NCBI RefSeq assembly: GCF_029867415.1
Contig: NC_081183.1
Location: 39,080,655-39,144,654, forward strand
Origin: Vicia villosa
Lineage: Eukaryota; Streptophyta; Magnoliopsida; Fabales; Fabaceae
Reading direction: 5' to 3'
Length of the DNA: 64,000 nucleotides
Position numbers and translations under genes: made by a program. The notes beneath the pieces were generated by a model, which saw only the letters and a list, made by a program, of their open reading frames with translations, did not search any database and was not told where the DNA came from. Positions 21,901 through 32,733 of this stretch are shown piece by piece (the first letter of the stretch is position 1; the number at the start of each line of letters is the position of its first letter).

Positions 21901-22680
21901 CAAAATCCTCGCTCTGAAGGGTTAATATCACACTTCGCCAGCCAAGAAGTAAACGCCATTGATGATGAAGGGACATACTTGAACCACATCATTCAGCCAT
22001 ATCCAGACGAAATTCCACCCATTACCATGGGAATGTGGGATGCTGTGGGAGGACCAAATGACGGTTACAACTACCAGTATATCACACCTCAGAATTCTTA
22101 CATTGCTCTGGAAGATCTTACTCCAACAGAAGAGGGTAATCAAAATGACGGAAGTATCACAAGTCCCGTCACTCAGCAATATCAAAATCCACCCAAAGAA
22201 GTATGGGACACGCTAGGAGAACCCAGCGGCAAATACGACTATATGGTGAAATATTCCGCTCCTCCGAGCTTTTCAACTCCCATCAAAGACATTGTCCCGA
22301 CTGGATGGGACGAACAGTACGACGACAACTTCGCTCTTGAAAAAGCCAGGAAGATGCCAAACAACGAAGGTTATTTTCTGTCACAGTACACTCCTTATCA
22401 GGATGCACAAGTCTCTATTCAAAACATCATTCCTACTGCATGGGACGGCCTTATCGAGCATCTCGCTCAGCCAATAGAGGGACCTCCACCTGGATTCTCA
22501 TATCCAACAAATCATCCAACTTATCCTGAAGAATTACCTACGCATTTTCCCACTAGCGGAATCAATGCTACGGAAGACGAAAAGAACAACTGCAACTGGA
22601 ACAGCTGGGTGCTCCCTGCTAACAACGGTGGATTGAACAACTGGAAAGCAGAGGATGTGATCTCCTTTGATCAGGAGTAA
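18916..22680 (+). CDS. Ogre gag-protease polyprotein
   Basis: The chosen start is the Met at 18916 (MESEASIKNLEVQNAQ), because the 15 preceding codons span a splice-acceptor-like TTTATTTCAG. About 1254 residues. An N-terminal coiled coil and lysine run (LKKKKKPKES) precede the capsid domain at about 160-280 (YVRKIQPHTTDNKLWIHFFQ, TWEELAAAFYKQYQYNADLT). A zinc-knuckle-like CAYHSNCPGHDADHC is near residue 415. The protease active site is LIDNGSSLNVLPK near residue 798 (DNG instead of DSG), with LLGRPWIHG downstream. The C-terminal ~300 residues carry three diverged repeats ending in PTxxxG/PTGWD/PTAWD. The ORF ends at a stop before the putative intron leading to pol. Confidence 0.88.
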   Translation: MESEASIKNLEVQNAQVQVAILELAKGQQELKALILKKKKKPKESAGLSYLRRKIKIPVKKIKKPPIPEIVGDGEQEDNQSNQGSAKPSLSSNEEEDHSGDEQDDNKYQQLEDRMKAMEIQKIPGLDFNDLGLVSDVVIPPKFKVPTFAKYDGVSCPKLHLRSYVRKIQPHTTDNKLWIHFFQESLSGTQLEWYYQLENTKVHTWEELAAAFYKQYQYNADLTPTRTQLRGMSMGPKESFKEYAQKWRDMAGRVQPPLSDRELVDMFMGTLTGPFYSHLLGSSSSGFTDLILTGERVESGIRNGKIQVGSSSGTTKRPIRNEVNTAQIQTSHKSDQHQSVGAVMISASAPQKDQQPKYTHRPDAPRRTFTKINMPISQALQHLLKADLITLRGPPKNVNTSSLNYRPDATCAYHSNCPGHDADHCWALKNKIQDMIDAGEIEFDPPETPNVITAPMPKHDKTVNAIIDTVYIYDVNEVSIPLLEVKRKFIQAGYFPGCDPDCFYCSRQPNGCENLKMGIQKHMDRHIIMFERLPSMDMLGKVFANGIRMEDVSVISSLPFKISTKAPFKLSATLKVASVVIARPTPFPYSSDKAVPWGYDTNVYIHGVKQDPSTKEDATLTTSAVSNIAGTSKITRSGRIFSPEISPNIAASPIQVPIPIPDINTRGKEPLIEPVQNPVEITAEDPSKQEMDEILKIICKSDYNIVEQLGHTASKISMLSLLKYSEAHAKALMKFLQAAHVPQEIPIDQFENCVASLTVPNGLGFSDVDLTPAGRNHNKALHISIECNGTTLSHVLIDNGSSLNVLPKVILEKLDFKGVVLQPSDVVVRAFDGSTRTVYGEVKLPIRVGSQTFDVIFSVIDVLPTYSCLLGRPWIHGANAVTSTLHQKLKYPVKGKVVTVYGEEEYMVSHLSNDKYVEMEGESIETPYQAFEVVSPDISTTKHIPATPATTMASLKDAKAMIEQGDRTVWGQLPDIPYKSDKLGLGYNGENQKNDQNPRSEGLISHFASQEVNAIDDEGTYLNHIIQPYPDEIPPITMGMWDAVGGPNDGYNYQYITPQNSYIALEDLTPTEEGNQNDGSITSPVTQQYQNPPKEVWDTLGEPSGKYDYMVKYSAPPSFSTPIKDIVPTGWDEQYDDNFALEKARKMPNNEGYFLSQYTPYQDAQVSIQNIIPTAWDGLIEHLAQPIEGPPPGFSYPTNHPTYPEELPTHFPTSGINATEDEKNNCNWNSWVLPANNGGLNNWKAEDVISFDQE

Positions 22681-22938
22681 ATGCCATTTCCTGTTTTCTT
22701 TGTGTATATTGTGCAAAGATAAAAGTGGTTCCTGAACAATCGAACCATGAGCTTGAAAGCCGTGTGCCTTAGCACAACGGTCCTTCTACAAAAAGGGTTT
22801 GTCATATCATGATTATGTGCATTCAATAAAATCATGGGATGCTTGCATGTTCAAAATTTTGTGATCCTTTTTCTTTCTTTATTCGCTTTCAAATAGCTAT
22901 GTTTTTCTCTTCATACACACTCACATATCTACCATGCA
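22681..22938 (+). other. Putative intron between Ogre gag-protease and pol
   Basis: Ogre elements are known to keep a partly spliced intron here. The segment begins after the gag-protease stop and ends at a plant-like acceptor, CATCTACCATGCAG type, at about 22938/22939, after which pol-like residues (FTYTLDPVNNDSAIARHDFENP) start. I could not fix the donor, which may lie inside the end of the gag-protease ORF. Confidence 0.55.
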
Positions 22939-25900
22939 GATTCACATACACGCTGGATCCAGTCAATAACGACTCTGCTATTGCCCGTCATGACTTTGAA
23001 AATCCGATCTACCAAACTGAGGACGAAAGTGAGGAAGATTGTGAAGTGCCAAGAGAAATTGCAAGACTTCTAGAACAAGAAGAAAAAGCCATACAGCCTC
23101 ATGAGGAGCCGATTGAGGTCATCAACTTGGGCAGTGACGAAGAAAAGAAAGAGGTCAGAATTGGGGCTGACTTAGAAAACAGTGTCAAGCAAAGACTGAT
23201 TCAATTGTTGCAAGACTACGCCGAGATATTCGCCTGGTCTTATCAAGATATGCCTGGCCTTGACACGGACATTGTAGTTCATCGCCTGCCAATCAAAGAA
23301 GGAAGCACTCCGGTCAAACAGAGACTGCGAAGGAGTAAGCCTGATATGTCAAAAAAGATCAAAGACGAGGTTGAAAAACAATTCAATGCCGGATTCCTAA
23401 AAGTTGTAAGTTATCCTCCTTGGATAGCTAACATCGTGCCTGTACCCAAAAAAGACGGGAAAGTCAGAATGTGTGTAGACTACAGAGATCTGAACCGGGC
23501 AAGCCCTAAAGATGATTTCCCTTTACCGCACATCGATGTACTAGTTGACAATACCGCACAATGCAAGGTATTCTCCTTTATGGACGGATTCTCAGGGTAC
23601 AATCAAATCAAGATGGCACCCGAAGACATGGAAAAAACAACCTTCACAACTCCCTGGGGAACCTTTTGTTACAAAGTAATGCCCTTTGGTCTAAAAAATG
23701 CTGGAGCTACCTACCAACGAGCAATGGTAACACTATTTCATGATATGATTCATCAGGAAATAGAGGTGTATGTCGATGACATGATCGCAAAATCCAACAC
23801 CGAAGAAGAACATTTGAGTCATTTACACAAGCTGTTTGACAGACTCAAGAAATACAGATTGCGACTGAACCCGAACAAGTGTACCTTTGGAGTAAGATCC
23901 GGTAAACTCTTAGGTTTCATCGTCAGCAGTAAAGGTATTGAGGTTGATCCTGCCAAGGTCAAAGCCATTCAAGAAATGCCTATACCCCGTACCGAGAAAC
24001 AAGTCAGAGGATTCTTGGGACGTCTAAACTACATAGCCAGATTCATTGCCCATATGACTCCTACTTGTGTGCCAATCTTCAAATTACTGAAGAAAGATCA
24101 AGTGGAAAGATGGAATGACAAATGCCAGTTAGCCTTTGATAAAATCAAAGAATACCTTCAAAAACCGCCAATCTTGTTACCTCCTGTGGAAGGCAGACCT
24201 CTGATAATGTACCTAACTGTGTTAGAAGATTCAATGGGGTGTGTACTCGGACAACATGACGATTCCGGTCGAAAGGAGCACGCAATCTACTATCTTAGCA
24301 AAAAGTTTACCGATTGTGAAACAAGATACTCACTACTCGAAAAAACTTGCTGTGCCTTAGCATGGGCGGCTCGCCGACTAAGACAGTATATGCTAAATCA
24401 CACCACTTTCCTGATCTCCAAGATGGATCCAATCAAATACGTGTTCGAAAAACCTGCTCTCTCTGGAAGGATTGCAAGATGGCAAATGATCCTAACAGAA
24501 TATGACATTCAATACACTTCGCAAAAAGCAATCAAAGGAAGTGTGGTAGCTGATCATTTAGCTCATCAAGCAGTAGATGATTATCAGGCATTGAACTTTG
24601 ACTTCCCAGACGAAGACATTATGCTAGTCAATGACTACAAACAACCAGGATCCCGATGGACTATGGTTTTTGACGGAGCTTCTAATGCGCTCGGCAATGG
24701 CATCGGAGCTGTGATCATTTCCCCCACAGGAGGTCATACACCCTTCACCGCCAGATTGTGTTTCAATTGCACCAACAATATAGCCGAATACGAAGCATGC
24801 ATTCTGGGTCTCAAAGCTGCAATTGATCTAAAAATCAAATTCCTTGAAGTCTACGGAGACTCGGCCTTGGTAATCTACCAAGTCAAAGGGGAATGGGACA
24901 CAAAGCACCCAAATCTAATTCCATACAAAGAACATGTGTTGAGTTTGATTCCTTACTTCGAGGAGATCACTTTCGAACACATCCCACGCGAAGAAAATCA
25001 ACTAGCTGATGCCTTAGCTACCATGTCATCCATGTTCAAAGTCAATTGGGACGACGAAGCTCCTATGATCACCATTTACAGGCAAGACGAACCAGCCTAT
25101 TGCAATGAGATCGATACCAAACAAATGGAAGACAAATCATGGTTCCATGAAATACAAAGGTATCTCGAAACCCAGGAGTACCCTGAAGGAGCATCTATTA
25201 ACGACAGAAAGTTTCTAAGGAGATTTGCCTCCAAATTCTTCCTAAGCAATGGAACTTTGTACAAGCGCAACCATGACTCGACTTTACTTCGTTGCGTAAA
25301 CAAGAAGGAAGCAGAACAAATCATGGAAGACATACACAATGGTACCTTCGGTACTCATTCCAACGGACATACAATGGCTAAAAAGATCTTGAGAGCAGGT
25401 TACTACTGGTCTACCATGGAGACAGATTGCCATCATCATTCCAAATCTTGTCACAAATGCCAGATATATGCCGACAAAGTGCATGTACCTCCAGTTCCAT
25501 TAAACGTTCTGACGGCTCCTTGGCCTTTCGCAATGTGGGGTATTGATATGATTGGAGAAATCAAACCTACTGCTTCCAACGGACATCGCTTTATCCTGGT
25601 CGCTATTGACTACTTCACAAAGTGGGTAGAGGCAGCTTCATATGCTTCTGTCACCAAGAATGTGGTAGCCAGGTTTATCAAGCACAATCTCATTTGTCGG
25701 TACGGCATCCCCGAAAGGATCATCACTGACAATGGCACGAATCTAAACAACAAAATGATTACTGAACTCTGCACGCAGTTCAGATCAAACATCATAATTC
25801 TTCTCCATATCGACCAAAGATGAACGGCGCTGTCGAAGCCGCCAACAAAAACATCAAGAAAATCATACAAAAGATGACAGTAACCTACAAAGACTGGCAT

Positions 25901-26386
25901 GAGATGTTACCTTTTGCTCTTCATGGTTATCGCACATCTGCGCGTACTTCAACAGGGGCAACTCCATTCTCGTTAGTCTACGGTATGGAAGCAGTTCTCC
26001 CAATCGAAATCCAGATTCCTTCCTTAAGGATCATGAAAGAAGCCGATCTAGACGAAGACGATTGGATTCAAACTCGATTCGACCAAATACACTTGATCGA
26101 TGAGAAAAGACTTGCAGCTATCTGTCATGGCCAGCTATACCAAAAGCGCATGATCAAAGCATTCAACAAGAAAGTCAAAAGTCAAGCATACCAAACTGGT
26201 GGCTTGGTTATCAAACGCATCATCTTACCACAAGGTGATCCCAGAGGCAAATGGACCCCCACCTACGAGGGACCATTCATAATCAAGAAAATATTCTCCG
26301 GCGGTGCCATGTTGCTTACCACCATGGATGGCGAGGATTTCCCACACCCTGTGAATGCGGACATAGTCAAAAAGTACTTTGCTTAA
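22939..26386 (+). pseudogene. Ogre pol: RT, RNase H, second RNase H, integrase, with one frameshift
   Basis: The first frame is open to 25823: RT (IVPVPKKDGKVRMCVDYRDL, FMDGFSGYNQIKM, VMPFGLKNAGATYQRAM, catalytic VYVDDMIAKS), a connecting RNase H, and a second archaeal-type RNase H (MVFDGASNALGNGIGAVIIS, NNIAEYEACILGLKAAIDL) typical of Tat elements. The zinc-binding integrase part (HSNGHTMAKKILRAGYYW, SCHKCQIYADK) and core Asps (MWGIDMIG, ITDNGTNLNN) follow. A one-base deletion near 25780 then shifts the frame; the catalytic Glu region (MNGAVEAANKNIKK) and integrase C-terminus continue in a second frame to the stop at 26384-26386. So the pol gene is inactive as read unless the indel is an assembly error. 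Confidence 0.88.
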
Positions 26387-26409
26387 AAAAAAAAAAAAAA
26401 TACAGCTCG

Positions 26410-26549
26410 CTAAGTTGAAAACCTGAAAGGGCAACTTAGGCAAAAATGAGCGTCTCGGTGGATTGAAAACCCGAAAGGGCGATCCAGGCAAAAATTAGAG
26501 ACAAAACAAATACAATCCCGGTAGGCTGAAAACCTGAAAGGGCAGCCTA
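26410..26549 (+). ncRNA. Three covarying hairpins downstream of Ogre pol
   Basis: Hairpins lie at 26410-26439, 26459-26486 and 26522-26549. Each has a 7-8 bp lower stem (CTAAGTTG/CAACTTAG; TGGATTG/CGATCCA with one G-T; TAGGCTG/CAGCCTA), a one-sided AAAA bulge, a 3-bp CCY/GGG upper stem and a GAAA tetraloop, so the 14-nt central region is nearly invariant. Four stem columns change with compensation. GGCAAAAATxAG follows each, and the first starts about 20 bp after the pol stop, behind an A16 run. A degenerate relative is in the second Ogre-like element at 46629-46658. Role unknown; a structured RNA signal is inferred. Confidence 0.6.
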
Positions 26550-28236
26550 GGCAAAAATTAGGGAATAAAGCATACAACTATGTCCCGCTCAGCTGCCTAC
26601 TCACCGACAAGGTTCAACACCTCAAAGACACCGATCAGTCCAATCACTTTCTTCCAACAAGTGAGGGATGAAATGCTCGAAGACAGATTGGCAATAGCAG
26701 AATTGAAACTTGACTGGATCGTTCTCACATAGCTATTTCTTTTCATAAATACTTTTCAAAACTTTCTGACAATTTCCTACTTCTAGGATTGTTGTCTCCC
26801 TATACTAATCCGCCTATCACGGCACCTTTTCAAAAATCAATGCAGCTTATAACTAACATTTTTTCTGTTTTGAATACGCGAGCATCCCAATGATATTTTG
26901 AATGAACATATGCATTTGAATATGATTGATGTTTACCAGGAAAAACAGGAATAGCATTCCGGACATGTCCCAATTATTTGGACATTATCCTAAACCAGCA
27001 TCAGAAGGAAGTTTCCCCAATGGAGACACATTCCTCAACAAATCCCTCAAAAAGATTTTTCTTTCGAAAGAAGTCTTATTCCCCAGCAGGGTTGTTCCAG
27101 ATTACTGTCTTCAGAAGGTGTGATCTCCGCACCCAAACTTGGTCAGATAGTGCATCGGAGGATTATGCATCTTCCTCATTCCCACTCCAAAGGGCGTCAC
27201 AGTCCGAACTCTCAAAACTACTGTTCATCCCCGAGCAGTAATCAAAGATCCTTCAATAGAACATCCTGGTTCTCAAAGAATTTCCCCAACCCAGGGTACT
27301 CAAGCGAGACAGAAGATCATCAACAACCACGATGCCTTCAATTCCAAATGGCTAGCAGGGATTTATTTTCCCAATCACAATGCCTTCATTTCTTGACGAC
27401 TAAGCTGGGATTTATTTTCCCAATCAGGAGCTTGACACGCTCTAAGCTGCATAAACCATGCATCACATTCACACTCATATTCACATTCACAATCATGCAT
27501 CATACGCATATTCATACACAACATAACTTGCATATTTCTCCTCTAGCTCGAGGATCTCATATCATACATGCATCATAGACATCGCATATTATTAACTTGA
27601 TTTTTCAGGTAGACAGATGTCTTCAGCAAAGATGTTCTCACTCACATGCAGTGTTCATCCTGAATCTTATTCAGACAAGCAGTCCTTTCAGATACAATCG
27701 AACCAAAGATTCATTCTGAATAACTCTCCTTCTCAAATCAACTATCAACAAGCATTTCAGATCTAAAGCGATACCTCAGACGGTTCCAGGACGATCTAGC
27801 ATTACAGATCTAAGGCGGGGTACCTCAGACGGTTCCAGAATGATCTAGCATTACAGATCCAAGGCGATACCTCCGACGGTTCCAGAACGATCTAGCATTT
27901 CAGATCTAAGGCGAAACCTCAGACGGTTCCAGAACGATCTAACATTGCAGATCTAAAGTGATACCTCAAACGGTTCCACAATGATCAACTTTCAAATCCT
28001 TCATCAAGATATAATCAACAGATTCATTCTGATGAACAAACCATCAACACATTGTCCAGGTGGCATCCGAAAGCCCATCTCAGGTAATGTTTCAATCTGC
28101 CAACAACATTTCACAGACAACATTCAAATGCAACTTCCAACATCTCTGCTGATCAAGGTAAGTGCAAATTTTCAGGGCATCTATTTATTCAATCATCTTC
28201 TACCCTCAGATTTCAGACAATCTCTTCAGGTTTAAG
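26550..28236 (+). other. Ogre 3' untranslated region
   Basis: About 1.7 kb with no convincing ORF. It holds two direct copies of GGGATTTATTTTCCCAATCA (near 27358 and 27411), CATTCACA/CATCATA runs around 27465-27520, and the 47-bp tandem repeat listed separately. Confidence 0.6.
27759..27995 (+). repeat. Tandem repeat of about 47 bp, five units, in the Ogre 3' UTR
   Basis: Units start at 27759, 27806, 27855, 27902 and 27949 with AGATCTAAxG, then ACCTCAGACGGTTCCAG and a second ACGATCTAGCATT block. Its layout (AGATCTAA ... ACGGT ... ACGATC ... CATT) parallels the 48-bp repeat at 48553-48936. Confidence 0.85.
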
Positions 28237-28255
28237 AAGATTGAATAGGGGCAAC
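28237..28255 (+). promoter_or_regulatory. Ogre polypurine tract
   Basis: AGAAGATTGAATAGGGGCAAC lies directly before the 3' LTR. A near-identical tract precedes the LTR at 49525, as expected for the plus-strand primer. Confidence 0.75.
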
Positions 28256-31200
28256 TGTTATACCCAAAATTTGCCCACTTCTTTTTTCAGGAAAGTTTCA
28301 ATATGAAAATTAAGAGTCTCATATAAACATGGATTTTTTCAAATATCCTGACATATGAAGAACTTGGTTTCAGAATTTTTCTTACACAGTAACTTGGCTT
28401 ACAGAGGAATTTATTCTTACGCAAACGCCAAATACTGTTCATTACATCACAAATACTATTTATTTATTTACAGATAAATAGTACTAACACAATCATGCAG
28501 AGTTAACTCTTTTTGCAGGCGCAGAAGCAGGAAACTCACACTATACTGGTAACAATTGTTTTTGGTTTCCCACTAACTTTTGTACTATATTCCATTATTT
28601 TCAAAATCTTTTCAAATCTCTTTTTCAAAAATCAAATCTTAACTTGTGTGTTTTCTGCCAGTCAAATATTTCTATTTCTGTGCAGTAAACAATTTTCAGG
28701 TTATTATCGGTAATTTTGCCCGCATACCGTAAATATCAGTTATTTATTATGTTTCTGTTTCTAACAAGTCATGTAAATAAATTTTCATGCTTCACACAAA
28801 ACAAAGACAAAAATAACAACAAAAAAGAAAAGAAAATTAACTTTGACAGTTGACTTTTTCACTTTAACTGCTGCTTCAGTACACGAACAGTCAGTTGACA
28901 GACAAACTGCAGACAGTACAACTCTCAGTGTTTTGTACAATCAATCAAATCAATCATTCACAATTCAAATTTTCAAAGATTTTTGTGTTAGAAGTCTTCT
29001 GAATATCACACGATTAGCAGAAACTCAGCACTGCACAAAAATCAGGTACGCTTAACTGCCTCCTATACAGACAGTCCCTAATCAGGGTTTTTCTTGTTTT
29101 AACAGGAGCAACAAGTTTTGAGAGCTCAAGTGGATTCCATATACATCCATACATCTCAAAGTACCATCATACAAATTTTCAAACTTCAATTCACTCAGAC
29201 ACACCGTCAGCAGCTCAAACAGTCAACAGACGACCCGTTTGACCAAAAAAGTCAACTGACAGTCAAAAATGAAATTTTTTGTCAAAATCCATATTTTGTC
29301 AAAGGATTCAACATTTGATCATTGGATGATCACAATTCATCAAGGAAAGATCAAAAATCAACAAAACCCTAAGATTCAAAATTAGGGTTTTTGCCTGAAA
29401 AGTCAACTCAACTTTGACTGATCATAACTCTCTCATCCTTCATCCAAAAAATGCCAACCAAAGCTCATTTTGAAGGAAATTCAATTATCTTTCAAATGCA
29501 ATTGATCCCATGGTCATTGCATTCACCATTTGAAAAATATGGCCAAAGACATTACAGGTCATTTTCAAAGTCAACAAAAAGACACTTTTTTCAAAAGGAC
29601 ACACAAGGAGAACCAAATATCATTTTGACATGAGACCAAAGACATTGGTTAGAGGACTCTTTGAGGTTTCCAAAAAGTGCAAGATCTCCTTCATATGACA
29701 AAAATTGAAGGATTCACACCTTGTTGAAGTTGGCTAAATTTTGGGAAAATGCATGAAATCAACATTGCTCAAAAATGTTTTTTTTCCAAAAGATGCCAAG
29801 TTTTTATGGTCCAAACATCTTTGCCATGATATTATGGGCCTCCCACGACCAAGACAAAGCCCACATCTATATTATCCATTTTTGACATAATTTTATCTTA
29901 TTTTAAGATTAAAATTAAAGGAAAATTGCATGGATAATTGGTGGCTTGATCTCCAAGCATGACTCACCTCCAAAGTATTCAATTTTCTGCAGAAGATTGA
30001 TGCCCAAGGCAAGAGCATTGAATGTAGTCAAGGCTTGGTCAAAAATTCAAAGTTTTTTATTATTAAAGAACCAAAACTTTCAACAAAGGCAACCAAGTTT
30101 CTTGCTTCACTTCCAAGCAGCCTATGGGCTATAAAAGGAGCAGCATACCTCCACAACAAAAAGAGACACGAAGAGATAGCAAGAGCATAGCCACAAACCT
30201 CTCAAAATTCTCAAAAAATCTCCATACTTTGTAATTTTCAAAATCAATTTTCCAATCAATATTAATACAAACCAAGCATTCTAATCATCTTCTCAAAGAT
30301 AATAGAGTGAGATTGAACTTTAAACACAGGCCCATGAGAGTCGTATAAAGCATATAAGTGTTCTTCATGTATATATGCATTAACTTTCGTTTTCATATTT
30401 GCAATTAATTTCCATACAAACTAACCATCCTAACATGTTTATGGGGACATATATGGGTGATCTGGGCCTTGACATAATAGTTCCCACGTGAGAATCACTC
30501 AACACCATTAATGGATGTTCATGCATGCTTAAACTTTAATACCTTCGAATCTATAGCTACAAGCATCAAACAAAGAAACTAATACCACCAATGAACTCAG
30601 GGCCTCATGTTTAGTGGATCTGGGTTGCTTTCATGTGTTGCTAACGTGTATTTTTTGCAGGTTCAGAAGCTATAAAAAACTGCACGATTTATCGTAAAAA
30701 TAGAGGGGGTTTAAAACCCCCGCTATCTGTTTGAAAAAATGAATGAGACGGAGGTTGAAGACGACCACGCGTCCAAGCGTGGTTCGTCAGTCAAGGCTGA
30801 CTTTTCCCTCCGCTCACGTGGCTCTTCATCATTGGAAGGTCAACCAGTCTCCCATCCACGCGTGCACATGTGGGCCCCAGTCAGAAAGTTTGAATTCTCC
30901 TTGAATTCAGTACATGTTCCCTACCATCATATCATGCACCTACAAATCTGGGCTCTTGATCTCATCAATCTTACCATCCAACGCACCATAACACGCAGCT
31001 ACACCATGCTCCCTCAGTCAACTTCCACACTGAATAAGTATCCTTTTTTATTTTCTATTTTATTTTAATTTCTTTGATAAATTAATTAAAAATAGTTTAA
31101 AAATTCAAAAAATTCCCCAAAAAATATTTTAAACTTCTAAAATAATATATTATTTTCTGAAATAAAAATATTTTATTTTTCTTCAAAATTTCAATATTTT

Positions 31201-32511
31201 TCATAATTAATTAGTATGTATTTATATATTTGCTTATTAATTATTTTAATTAATCAAAAAATCATAAAAAAATTGTTCTTTGTGTTAAATATTGTTTATA
31301 TATCATAAACTAATTTTGTACATATTTAGGATAATTTTATCATTAAGTCTTAATTATTTGTGTAATTATTTGCATAATTATGTTTTGATTAACTTAAAAT
31401 ATCCAAAAACAAATTTCAAAAATTCCAAAAAAATTAGTTTTGTTCTAAAATCAATTAACAAACATTTTGTACATATTTTTAAACTTATTTGCTAGGTTTA
31501 ATCATATTTCCATCTTTTCTTTATTTTAAATTAATTAATAATGCATTAATTATATTTAAAATAAATCACAAAAATACAAAAATATGCCTTTTATTTCTTG
31601 CAATTTAAAATTCCTAGATAAATGTATAGGATGTCAAATTCATGTAAATAGGCTAGTTTACATTTCCCGCACAATCGATGTAATAGCGTAGATTTACTTT
31701 CTGCACTTTACATTTCCGCATTTTAATTTCCAGCACCCATATAAACTGCGTGTATGTCAAAGATAAAACTGAACCGTCAGATCACTAACTTCAAAGATAA
31801 ATATCTGAATTCAATCACAATCACATTTGCACCTCCTAGGGTAACCCCTTTTCACTCTTTTCAAAAATCAAAGTTACATTTCTACTGTTTCGAGTACAAA
31901 ATCGAACCTTTTGTTTATATCCGACGAATGGATAGATTTTTAAAGGGAACAAGGATAAAGACCTCCTAACTCAGGGTAGACCTCCTAGTTTGCTTGCTCA
32001 AAGTCAAAACAAACAAAATTCTCATACACTGTTGTTTTTTTAAAACGAATTTTCCAAAAGACAATATTTTGTATACATCCAAACACGGATCATTACAAAA
32101 TTAACGATCTTTTCAAAACATCTTTCGAAAGATAAACAAGCATTTGTATATATCCGCACAAGGATCATTACAAATTCTATTTGCAAAGGTATTTCAAAAA
32201 CACAGGTAAAGCATTCCGAATCAATTGAAAAGTAAAGCAAATGAGCTAAGCAAACTAAAGAGCCCATGGATAACCATGGATACAAAGGGTGCTAACACCT
32301 TCCCTTTGTATAACCTACCCCCTTACCCAGAATCTCTCAAAGGTCTTTTTTCTGTTTCTTTTATAAACCTTTCCTTCATTGGATAAAATAAAAGGTCGGT
32401 GGCGACTCTGTAAACTTTTTCAAAAGTGACGCGAAAGCGTCCGATCGACAAAAAAGAGTCAGTTCACGTATCCCACCCACGGAGGGGTATGGCCCGAAAG
32501 GACGGTCCACA
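28256..32511 (+). repeat. 3' LTR of the Ogre element (shortened)
   Basis: A 4256-bp LTR from TGTTATACCC to GGTCCACA. It misses about 530 bp of the 5' LTR (junction near 28640), which removes the micro-ORF and its TATA box. Its 29970-31020 part differs markedly from 14130-15150, whereas its flanks are nearly identical to the 5' LTR. TATAAAAG is at 30130. Confidence 0.9.
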
Positions 32512-32517
32512 GTCCCC

Positions 32518-32715
32518 CTAACGATGAAGACACTTGATGCAATCATCAGACATTTCTACTTGAATTTGGATTCCAGGAGATAGAAAATCAAAAGGGTCAC
32601 ATGGTTGTCTCTTATTGCAACCTGATATACTGTACACTGCCAAAGAACTTGGCACTTTAAAATTACCACCAGAGTTTTGAAGGTAATAGTAGATATTATA
32701 ACCGGAACAGTTTTG
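32518..32715 (-). pseudogene. Fragment of a wall-associated/LRK10L-type receptor kinase ectodomain
   Basis: The minus strand reads NCSGYNIYYYLQNSGG, then VYSISGCNKRQPCDPF and GIQIQVEMSDDCIKCLHR before a TAG. The ending GxQIxVExSxxCxxC(x)n is the cysteine-rich C-terminus of the extracellular domain of LRK10-like and wall-associated kinases. It stops at the Ogre LTR on one side and at the Mutator-like terminus on the other. No kinase domain remains, so this is a relic of host gene sequence. Confidence 0.45.
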
Positions 32716-32733
32716 GTAGTTTTGAAATTATTT

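Noticed and set aside
27120..27578. 152-codon frame in the Ogre 3' UTR
   Set aside because: No domain, His/Ser/Thr-rich from CATCATA/CATTCACA sequence, and overlaps other equally weak frames.
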